A program made the translations under genes and the position numbers. The notes beneath the pieces are model-generated. The model was not told where the DNA came from. It searched no databases and worked only from the letters and a program-made list of their open reading frames with translations. Below, piece after piece: positions 18,948 through 27,650 of a stretch of 64,000 nt of DNA. Each line of letters begins with the position of its first letter. Position 1 is the first letter of the stretch. This stretch comes from Hyaloraphidium curvatum. Its lineage: Eukaryota > Monoblepharomycota > Hyaloraphidiomycetes > Hyaloraphidiales > Hyaloraphidiaceae. The stretch spans positions 62,001 to 126,000 of the forward strand of contig JAIVFI010000007.1 in assembly GCA_025558095.1 (NCBI GenBank). Direction: 5' to 3'.

Positions 18948-21710
18948 TCAGATGGCCCCGGGAATGCGCTCCCACTCGTCCTCCTGGGATTCCCACCCCT
19001 CGGGGATCCGCCCCTCGGCCAGCTCCCCCAGCTTCTCCAGCGGCACCTCGCCCATCTCAATCTCGGGTTCCTCCACCTCTTCCTCGTCATCGTCTGCCTC
19101 ACCGAACCCGCCGTAAAACACCTCGACGTCGCCGGCCTCCTTACCCAGCGCCAGCCGGCGCAGCACGTGCGGGTCCTCCTCCATCTCGTGCGGGGCGTCC
19201 GAGAAGAGGTTGCGCACGAAGCGTCCGATGTTGCGGAGCGCGGCGGCGCCGCCGCGCGAGCCGGGGTAGGCGTGGGGAACGTGCGTGAGGTCGTGGAAGA
19301 TCTCGCAGCGGACCTTGGAGGCGCCCGGGTTCTGGAGGGCGTACTTGTGCGCCGTGGCCACGATCTCGTCGACCTGGATGGCAAATATGTCAGCTGTGTG
19401 GCATGGGAACCAGCCAGCGTCGACCCACCAGCAGCTCGCACTCGCCCGCCTGGAACAGCGCCGGCGGCATCCCCTCGAACGATCCGTGGTACGGCGACAC
19501 GCACGGGTGCCTGATGGCGTTGTACACCAGGTCCTCGACCGTCGGCTCCGCCGGCAACGCCATCGAAGGCCTGCGGCGGGGTGACTCGGACCCCGAGTCC
19601 TCGGCCTCGGAGACGATCGACGCGCGGCGCGTGCGCGGTTCCGAGAAGGAGCCCGAGCGCCCCACGCGGCCGCCGTTCTCGCCGCCGTTCACGCCGGCGG
19701 GGAACGACTGGCTGCGCGGGACTCCGATCAGGCTGGCGCGGCGCGACTTGAGCGGCTGGTCCTCGGGGAGCGGCTGCTGCGCCGAGACGGCGGTGCTGGC
19801 CGACGAGACCGACGACGAGGACTCCTTGCGCGAGTGGCCGTTGGCCCCTCCCTGGCTCGAGGGGACGAGCTCCGGCGGCGGCTTGATGTCCTTGGGCTGC
19901 GCGTCCCTGGGCACACGGAGCGACACCCTGCGCGCGGGGTCGGGCGTGCCGCCCCAGACGAGCCCCGAGACGGGGTTGTAGTTGCCGCCGACGGCGTCGG
20001 TCGAGTTGAGGAAGATGTCGACCGAGCCCCACTCCTTCCAGATGGCGGGGCTGGGGAGGTAGTCGAACGGGGCGTTGCGGACGTACGAGTCGTGCCGCAT
20101 GGTTTGGTCGCACGAGGGCGAGAGCAGGCAGATGCCGCGGGGGAGGCCGTACTTGGGCGCGCCGTCCGGTCCGACGAGGAAGTGCTTGAGGTACATGCAC
20201 AGGCTGTGGCCGGAGACACGTCGTTCGTCAGCGCAGGCAAGCGATGACGGTCCATTCCGCCCACCTCAGGGTCAGGTTGCCGCCCGCTGAATCGCCCATG
20301 ACCACGACCTCCTCGGGCCTGTAGCTCCCCGGCGCCGGCCCCTTGCCGCCGCTCTGCATGTGCACGGCCGGGTGGTTGGGCTGGGTGAGGTACAGCCACG
20401 CGGCCAGGGCGTCGTGGATGGCCGCGGGGAAGGGGTTCTCGGGCGCGAGGCGGTAGTCGATGGCGAGCACGGGCAGGCCGGTGAGCTTGGAGATCTTGGA
20501 GGTGATGAAGCGGTGCGTGCGAGGGGAGCCGAGGGCGTAGGCTCCGCCTGTCGGTGAAGTTCCGTCCGTCGTGGTCAGACGAAGCTTGCTGACCGGCAGG
20601 CGCTCGCAACCCACCGTGCAGGTACAGCACCACGCCCCGCTTTCCGCCTCTGTCCTCGACCCTGGTCCCCATGGCCTCGTACCACACCGTCCTCCTCGCC
20701 TCCTCGATCGCCCACTCGACGAGCGACCCCCTCCTCCTCACCGGCCCCTTCTGCGTCGCGAACGGCGGCTCCTCGCCGTACCATGACACCCACTCTCCGG
20801 GCAACTCGTGCACCCTGGGCCTCCTCCGCGGCACGGGCGCCGGCGCGGTGCCCTTCTGCGGCGCCGGCACCGGCCCGTTCTCGTACCGGATCCCCGGCGC
20901 CCCCTCGAGCCACGACCCCTTGCCGTCCGCCAGTGACTCGGGCCGCACGTCGCGGTCCTCGGCGTCGGAGCCCCAGGCCATCTCGGGGGGGATGACGTAG
21001 CCTGGCCTTCCCACGCCAGCGGGGATGTGCGCCCGGGAGGCCTCCTCCGAGGCGACGATGGCCGAGACGTCGACGAAGAAGCGGGCGGGCTCGATGGAGG
21101 TGCGGAGGGGGGCCGGGAGGAGGTAGCTGATGAGGCGCTCACGGGAGCGGCTGATGGCCGGGCCCGAGAAGCGGATGTGCGTGCGGACCACCCTGGGAGC
21201 GGGAAGGAGGTAGTGAGATGCGTGTCCACGGAGCACAGGGAATGAAAGGGAGGAGCGGTAAAATTCATCCGGCCGGTACTCACCTGCAGCCAGGGGTCGA
21301 CCGGGGATTTCGTGGTTGCGTGGACGGTAGTGGCGTCACATGCGTGGCATCGCGGGAAGGGCGCAAAACCGGGTCAGTAGCTGCGTTCAGCGGTGCAAGG
21401 AGGTGCGAAAAATGCCGTTCTGCAGCTCTCTCGCACGGGGTACGCACTTGTTCATCAGGTGGTAGTCGAGCGTCCAGCCGCGGCGGCCGCCCTCGCCCAG
21501 CAGCCACTCGACCAGGCCGGCGAGCACGGTGCTGAGGCCGCCGAGGTTCGCCTTCTCGAGCGACCGCACGACCGCCGCGCCATCGACGCCCAATTTCGTG
21601 GGCACGAGAGACGCCAGCTCGGCGGTCAGCGCGGTCGACAGCTGCGGGTTGCGCGGCGCCGCGGCGTGCGCGTGCGCGGCCGCCGGGTCGACAGGCTGAA
21701 CGGTCTCCAT
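18948..21710 (-). CDS. hormone-sensitive-lipase-like esterase (alpha/beta hydrolase)
   Basis: Five exons: 21710-21448, 21192-20615, 20547-20265, 20203-19429 and 19373-18948, total 775 codons (774 aa), divisible by three. Introns are 255, 67, 61 and 55 nt with GT-AG ends. Splicing rebuilds the oxyanion motif LHGGAYALGS and the nucleophile elbow GDSAGGN (Ser near residue 365), followed by LSLCMYL. A Ser-rich, disordered insert of ~170 residues in exon 4 separates the core from the acid region (ELLVDEIVATAHKYA) and the likely catalytic His (FHDLTHVPHAYP). Such an insert between nucleophile and acid/base is the hallmark of hormone-sensitive lipase. It holds four RRxS sites (RRVS, RRAS, RRAS, RRRPS; Ser ~469, 532, 570, 588), consistent with protein kinase A control. 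Likely acylglycerol or steryl ester hydrolysis at lipid droplets. Confidence 0.85.
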
Positions 21711-22275
21711 TGAGGTCGCAGAGGGCGGGAGGGCCAGCGGGCGACGAGGGGGACCGTTTGCTCGCTAACCTGTCAGTCTTGGGGCGGCACGTGAAATTGA
21801 TGCTTTCTCCGTGGTCCCCCCTTCTCCCCCAAATCCCTGTCCACAGGACGATCGGGCGACTATCCGAGGAATCGAGAGCTCAAGACACGATTGTGATGGG
21901 TCAGTCAAGAGCCTGCTGGCTCTTTCCCGGTGTCCCAGATCTCCCTCAGGCGGGCACTCAACTGTGGCAACTCAGGGTCCCTGGACGGCATCCTCGAAAA
22001 TGCAGCAAAAACATAAATGCCATTCCATCGGGGACCTTCTTTACATAAACGACGTCGCGGAAGCTGTCGAGCTGGCGCGGCGAATGTTGGGGGAGAGCGG
22101 CGAACAATGTCTCCAGCGCCCGAAGTCCCTCATAACGCCAACTCGAGCTGACAAGCGATGCGTCCCTACGCGCCAGCTACCGTCATGAACTGGACCTCCT
22201 AAAAGCCTGCGATCGATTTTCGGGCCGCCGCTGCCGACTTCGGGGGCCACACCGCCCTGACTGTCCCGTCCAACG
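21711..22275. other. divergent intergenic region
   Basis: About 560 bp between the starts of the lipase and the TDT transporter. It is somewhat less GC-rich than its surroundings and should contain both promoters. No specific site recognised. Confidence 0.4.
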
Positions 22276-23625
22276 ATGGGCCTCCGCGGGTTCCTCTCCG
22301 GCCTCCCGACGAAGCGCGAGGCGATCCGGCGCTTCACTCCGTCTTGGTTCACGGTCGTCATGGGCACCGGCTCGCTGGCGCTGAACATCGCCGGCTTCCC
22401 GTGGTCCTTTGGCGCCGCGCAGCGCGGCATCGCCCTTGCCTTCTGGTGCCTTGGTTGCCTCCTCTTCCTCACCTTCGTGACCATGGGCATCGCCCGCGCC
22501 ATAATGTTCACGGACGTGCTCGGGCTCATGATCCGACATCCGGCGCAGTCCTTGTTCCTCGGCTGCATCCCCATGGCATTTTCCACGCTCTGCAACGGGA
22601 TCCTGGCCATCCTCATGCCGTACCTCGCGGACCCTGAGCCGGCGGCGCGCACCGCGCTGGCCCTGTACTGGACCAACCTTCCCGTCGTGGTGTTTGCCAT
22701 CCTGCTCGTGCCCTGGTTCATGTTCACCGAACACGCGCACGCCATCGAAAAGGCCACCGCCATCTGGCTGCTCCCCGTGGTCCCCGCCTGCGTCGCCGCG
22801 GGTTCCGCCGGCGCGCTGCTGTCCAACCGCACCGCGTTCCCGTACCTCTCCCCCGCCGAGATCGAGGGCCTCCTGCTCTCGGGCTACACCCTCGGTGGGG
22901 CTGGCCTGCTGCTGGCCTACTCCATCATCACGATGTACACGCAGCGGCTGCTGGTGCACAAGCTACCCCCCGCCGACCAGGTCGTCTCGGCTTTCATCCC
23001 AACGGGACCGCTGACGATGATCGCGTGGGCGCTCCTCCGCCTCGGCGAGGGCGCGCAGATGGCCCTTCGCTCGGGGGAGCTGCAGGCTGCCACGGGGGAC
23101 ACCGAGATCGCCGCTGCCTGGGCCTCCTTCCTCGCCGCCGCCCACGGCACCGGCCCCGTGCTGGGGCTGCTCCTGTGGGGCTTTGGGACGTGGTGGTGGA
23201 TCGTCGCGCTCGCGACCGTGGGTAGTACCCTGCGCACGCTGCCGTTTTCCATCGGGTGGTGGGGATCTATCTTCCCCACGGGGGTGCTTGCGACCGCCAC
23301 CGCGAGCTACGGCGCCCACTTCGGTTCCGTTGCGTTCAAGGGCATGGCGGCGGCATTCATCGTCGCCCAGGCGCTGCTCTGGGGAACCACGGCCTTCTGG
23401 ACGTTGAGGGGGGCGTGGGTGGGGACCATGTTCGTCGCGCCCTGCCTGACGGAGCCGACGGCCGCCGGGGCCGCGGCAGGGGTGCCGACGGCGGGCGATA
23501 TCGACAAGCCCGGGGAAAGAAAGGGGGCACCGGAGAGTGCGGATTCGTTCAGTTCGACGGATTCGCAGAACGGCGAATCGGGAGCCTTGACGCCGCCGGC
23601 TGATTTAGTCGGCAATGGAGTGTAA
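22276..23625 (+). CDS. TDT-family transporter (SLAC1/Mae1/Ssu1-like)
   Basis: Single-exon membrane protein of 449 aa with about ten hydrophobic spans. It begins RRFTPSWFTVVMGTGSLAL, the highly characteristic first helix of TDT proteins (yeast sulfite pump Ssu1, fission yeast malate permease Mae1, plant SLAC1). Later it has FIPTGPLTMIAWALLRLGEG and WWGSIFPTGVLATATASYG, matching the conserved GP..(Q/M)....LG and WW...FP.G...T motifs. The C-terminal ~50 residues are polar, Ser-rich and probably cytosolic. The start motif and the WWGSIFP segment look more Ssu1-like (sulfite export) than Mae1-like, but substrate cannot be settled from sequence. Start at 22276 puts the N-terminus ~20 residues before helix 1, as usual. 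Confidence 0.88.
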   Translation: MGLRGFLSGLPTKREAIRRFTPSWFTVVMGTGSLALNIAGFPWSFGAAQRGIALAFWCLGCLLFLTFVTMGIARAIMFTDVLGLMIRHPAQSLFLGCIPMAFSTLCNGILAILMPYLADPEPAARTALALYWTNLPVVVFAILLVPWFMFTEHAHAIEKATAIWLLPVVPACVAAGSAGALLSNRTAFPYLSPAEIEGLLLSGYTLGGAGLLLAYSIITMYTQRLLVHKLPPADQVVSAFIPTGPLTMIAWALLRLGEGAQMALRSGELQAATGDTEIAAAWASFLAAAHGTGPVLGLLLWGFGTWWWIVALATVGSTLRTLPFSIGWWGSIFPTGVLATATASYGAHFGSVAFKGMAAAFIVAQALLWGTTAFWTLRGAWVGTMFVAPCLTEPTAAGAAAGVPTAGDIDKPGERKGAPESADSFSSTDSQNGESGALTPPADLVGNGV

Positions 23626-23747
23626 AGAGCGCGTAGATGCGGAGAGCGATCGCGCAAGTCAGACGGCGAGGCGGTCTCGGTCCAACCGCCGCGTGACGTG
23701 ACCGACGTGACCGTTCCATCAGCCCGCGCGCCCACCCGGGACCCACC

Positions 23748-25241
23748 ATGGCTTCCGAGATTCAGGACCGCACATCCGGCGAGACCTCGAAACCGAGCTC
23801 GATTATCCGCTTCGCGGACGCCGAGTGGCTCGCGCTGCTCCCCGTCGCGCCTCCCCCGCCGCCGTTGGACGCGGAAGCCGGCAACGTCGCGGACCCGGCG
23901 GCGGCCCCGCGGGCAGCGGCCCCGCTCGACATCGCGGACACGTACGCCGCGTGCCGCGCGGCCAATCGCCCCTTGCTCGCGCTAATGCTGCGCACGTACT
24001 CCGCCACGTCGTGGCCGGGGAGCATGCGGGTCACTACAGGCCTCGCGGCGCTCCTCGCTGTTCCCGGGAGCGCTGCCGCGATCGTGCTCGCCGGGCCCGC
24101 GGCCTCCTTTCCTGCTCGCAATCTTGCCCTCGGAACCGTCGCCGCTTTAGCCGTGCTGTTCCACAGGCCCCTTGCTCTGTATGTTGCCTGGCCGGCTCTT
24201 CTTCCGACCAGACCACCAACACGCGCCGATGTCGTTTCTTCGATGGCAATCAACGTCTGGATCCGTTGGGATGGGCTGCGCGCCGTACCCGGCTCGCCCC
24301 TTACTGCCCACAGGAAGGAGGACGCAATGGTATCGCTATGCCCCTGTCAGAGCTGCGCCGGCGACGTTGAGCGTGCCGATGTCCTCGAGCGATACCTGCA
24401 ATTCGTGTCGTTCACAGTGCTTGTCTTTCTTGTTCAGCTGTTTCTCATGTGGACCCCAGCCGTGACTTTTGCCACGCCTTTTTGGACCTCTGGATGGGCA
24501 GCCACCTACGCCGTTGGCCTCGTTTCGCCCTGTCTTTTCGCTCTTCAGTTGCTCGACCGCATCTCCACCCTCTACACCTTGCCGCAGGTCCGCCACCAGG
24601 CCAAATTAGCACGGCGGGCGACCGTCCTTTCTCTTTCGAACCTGCTGGATCGTTACCGCCTCGCTGTTGACACCGGCTGCGTACCGGATACCGTCCGCTC
24701 GTCGGAAGAAACCTACATCCGCCTCGGCCGCGCTCTCTGCGGGACCTGGTCGGCTTCAGGCCGGTTCTTCCCTTCCCTTCTCAAAGCCATCTTTGCGGCA
24801 CAAGGTGCCACCATGGTGCTTGTGTTCCTGCTCAACGGTATCGCGGGCTGCATGACGGCATGGCAACTCGCGTCCCTCGCGCACTACGTGTCGTACGTCG
24901 GGTTGTCCCTGCTGCCTCTGGCCGCGCACAACGAGAGCATCGGCATGGTCACGGACCTCTACGTGCACGCGCAGGGCAAGCTGCGGTCCCTCGCGCTGGA
25001 CGCCTCGTCGCGGGCGCCCGCCCTGTCCGCGGAACTAGCCCTGCACGACAGGGTGCTGGGGAACCTTCTGGACGAGAGCAGGCTTTTCCGGGCCAAGTTC
25101 CTGGGTTTCGGGGTGGATTTCGGGATGATGAGGACGCTCGCGGCCACGTGCGTCACGCTCGGCGTAGCGCTTTGGGGGATTCTCAGGGGCGTCGGCTTGA
25201 GGGCGACTTTGGAGACCTTTTGCCCCGTCGTCGCAGATTGA
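23748..25241 (+). CDS. R5: seven-helix membrane protein of the CPCP/CAG family
   Basis: Single exon, 497 aa. N-terminal motif variant IRFADAEWLALLPVAPPPPP; Cys motif LCPCQSCAGDVERAD (one residue shorter than in R1-R3); hydrophobic segments near VTTGLAALLAVPGSAAAIV, LALGTVAALAVLFHRPLAL, YLQFVSFTVLVFLVQLFLM, AATYAVGLVSPCLFALQLL, FAAQGATMVLVFLLNGIAG, SLAHYVSYVGLSLLPLAAH and TCVTLGVALWGILRGVGL; end ATLETFCPVVAD. The segment NGIAGC aligns with the GAGC region that starts exon 2 of R1/R3, but no intron is present. It is the most diverged copy and stands alone, ~5 kb from R4. Function unknown. Confidence 0.75.
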   Translation: MASEIQDRTSGETSKPSSIIRFADAEWLALLPVAPPPPPLDAEAGNVADPAAAPRAAAPLDIADTYAACRAANRPLLALMLRTYSATSWPGSMRVTTGLAALLAVPGSAAAIVLAGPAASFPARNLALGTVAALAVLFHRPLALYVAWPALLPTRPPTRADVVSSMAINVWIRWDGLRAVPGSPLTAHRKEDAMVSLCPCQSCAGDVERADVLERYLQFVSFTVLVFLVQLFLMWTPAVTFATPFWTSGWAATYAVGLVSPCLFALQLLDRISTLYTLPQVRHQAKLARRATVLSLSNLLDRYRLAVDTGCVPDTVRSSEETYIRLGRALCGTWSASGRFFPSLLKAIFAAQGATMVLVFLLNGIAGCMTAWQLASLAHYVSYVGLSLLPLAAHNESIGMVTDLYVHAQGKLRSLALDASSRAPALSAELALHDRVLGNLLDESRLFRAKFLGFGVDFGMMRTLAATCVTLGVALWGILRGVGLRATLETFCPVVAD

Positions 25242-25565
25242 GCAGTTCGCACCTGTCAACGTTCTCCAACGCCCACGTCGTGCTGGTCTGCTTCCGTGCT
25301 CAGAGAAAGGCCGAGAAGGACGCCAAAGCTCGTCTCTTCACCTCGTGACGGACTTTGCCAGGATCAGGCGCTTGATGTGAGCACGCCATCCTGGACGGTG
25401 CCCGCGAAGCAGCAGGCGGCCCGAGTTGCTGTATTTGGCTCCGAGTCAAGTTCAGAGAGTGACGAGGACTCGGAGTCGGAGGCATACTAGAGCTGCGGAC
25501 CCGCTCGAATGTTGCGAATCTAATCCAAATTGAGGAGACGCAACACTGCAATGCGATGACGCTCC
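25242..25565. other. intergenic
   Basis: A small frame (25296-25490) ends in an acidic Ser/Glu/Asp run (SESSSESDEDSESEAY) that might be a terminal exon or chance. It is not called as a gene. Confidence 0.35.
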
Positions 25566-27295
25566 CTACGCCTTCACCCGAGCCTCGTCCGCGACCTTCT
25601 CCATTATCCCCGTGAACAGCTCCACCCACCGCGTGATGTCCCCCCCCGTGGCCTCGTCGATCGACCCGATCCCCTCCCTCCAGTTCAGCGCCCCCGTGAG
25701 CACCCCGTTAACGGTCGTCACGTCCAGGTCCAGCACGGCCCCCGTGATCTCGTTGTCCTGCGAGAACCCCCCAGCGTCCGCGGCCCACCTCCCCCCCGCC
25801 TCGAAAGTGGGCACGCTCCACGTCCGCGCGTTGCTCACCATCACGCTCTCCATCCGCCCGCCGGGGTACCCCTTGCGGTTCCCTTGCTGCATGGCGTACC
25901 AGTCCGACGAATCGCCGATGAACGACATGACGCCGTGGATGTGCACGGCGGTCGAGACGCCGCGGACGAGCTGGTCGGCGTTGGCAGCGACGTCGTCCCA
26001 GAACCCGTCCGGTAGCCCCGCGGTTTCCGGGGGAGGGTACCGGAGCACGTGGTCCGTGTTGGCGATGCCGATGAAGACGCCGATCGGCATCCGCTTGCCG
26101 GTCTCGTCGGGGAGGGAGCAGGCGACGGCGCGGAGGTCCACGGGCGAGTTCACGCGGAGCTTGATGGTCTGCTGCTTCCCCTGGGAGCGGGGGAGGTGCC
26201 GGGCCGCGACGCCGGTCTGTGTCTTGGAGGGGGAGGCCGAGCGTGCCGCTACGCGGGCGAGGATCGAGGCGGTGGCGTGCAGGGAGGCGGTCAGGAGGAC
26301 GGCGTGCAGGCGGCTGCCGCGGGCCTTGCAGGCGGCGAGAATGAGCTTCATGAGCGGGGCGGGGAAGGTGATGAGCCGGACCCGGGCCGGTGTTCGCTTC
26401 ATCTGTCGAGATCCGGTCAGCAGGAGAACCTGCGAGAACAGCGATCAAGCTGTAATCCCACCTCGTCCACGGTCTTCACGTCCGCCCCTTTCTCGCTCCC
26501 ATTGTCGTTGAACCCGACCCAGTAGTCCTCAAGGAAGAACTTCCTCTTGAGCCACGAGGGGATCACGAGCTCCTTGAACGCTTCGGCCACGATCGTCGAC
26601 ACGGGCGGCATCGTCCCCTTGGCCACCGCATCGATCGGTGGCAGGGCATCCGGGTACTTCCCAAAACCCTCCGCGAAGCTCGCCGGGTCGTACTCCGCGT
26701 AGGGAACAAAGTCCGGGTCCACGAGCATCTTGAGGATAGCCGGCCCCGACTTGCCGTCGGCAATGTCGTGCGCATACGCCATGGCCACGTCCGCGCGCGG
26801 GAGGCCGTCTTCCCCCGCGGGGTGGACGAGGAGGATCATGCGCCAGCGGAGCCAGTGGCTCCACTCGGGCTGCCTATCGCGCTCCGGGTGCTTCGGGGCC
26901 GGGCCGATTATGTCCGCCGATGGCCCCAAAACCGGGAATCCCCTCAGCAAAAGCTCCTCCATCGCCTTTTCCAGCTCCGCGTCCCGCGAGCTCTCGTCCC
27001 TCGCAGCCGTCTCCCGCACCTCCAGCGGGAGCGCCGTTTCCGGCAGGCTCTCGAGCACGTAGAACTCCTGCGGCGCCTTGCGCGACCTCTCCTTCAGCAG
27101 CAGCCGCAGATTGGGCAGCTCCTCGGCCAGCGCCGCGACCCGTCGCGCCATGTGTGCGCGCAGGGCCGCGGGGTCCGAGCCGGGGTCGCCGGAGAGGCGG
27201 AGGAACGCGAGGACGTTCGTGTAGAACCCGTTGTCGGCGCGGGTCGCGAGCCACCGCTCCATGCGGCCCAGCGGGCGGTAGAACCGCGGCTTCAT
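25566..27295 (-). CDS. alcohol O-acetyltransferase-like acyltransferase
   Basis: Two exons, 27295-26462 (278 codons) and 26402-25566 (279 codons including stop), joined across a 59-nt intron (26403-26461, GAG|GTGGGA...CGACAG, phase 0), giving 556 aa. The N-terminus RFYRPLGRMERWLATRADNG matches the 'RPLG..E' opening of the AATase family (fungal Atf-type alcohol acetyltransferases and relatives, condensation-domain fold). The catalytic HxxxD is present as YAHDIADGKSG (His and Asp, then Gly). The second exon carries the C-terminal lobe (HGVMSFIGDSSDWY, ending RWVELFTGIMEKVADEA). The reaction is probably transfer of an acetyl or acyl group from CoA to an alcohol or amine. Substrate unknown. Confidence 0.75.
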
Positions 27296-27650
27296 GGCGG
27301 ATACGGCAGCGAAAGAGGGTGGGGGATCGCGAAGGGTGGCCGCTATTTGGCGCGGGGTCCCGCGAAAATGCGAATGACCCGACGCTCCTCCGTTCCGCGT
27401 GCTGAACCGCCGGAAAATCCAGCTGTGCGCCGCACCGCTCTACCATTTCGATGTATCGAACAACCAGGACCGACTTCGATGGTTTTTCTGGGGTATCACC
27501 TCTTGCAGGCCCCACCGATTGCGCCAATCTGCATGTAGACGAAGCTCACTCTCTTTCGGGATCCCAGACACAGCTACAGCTCCCCGTCCAACATCACGGT
27601 CACGAGATCTAACAGCATCCCAAAACGAGTCCACTCCAACGGCCCCCCGA

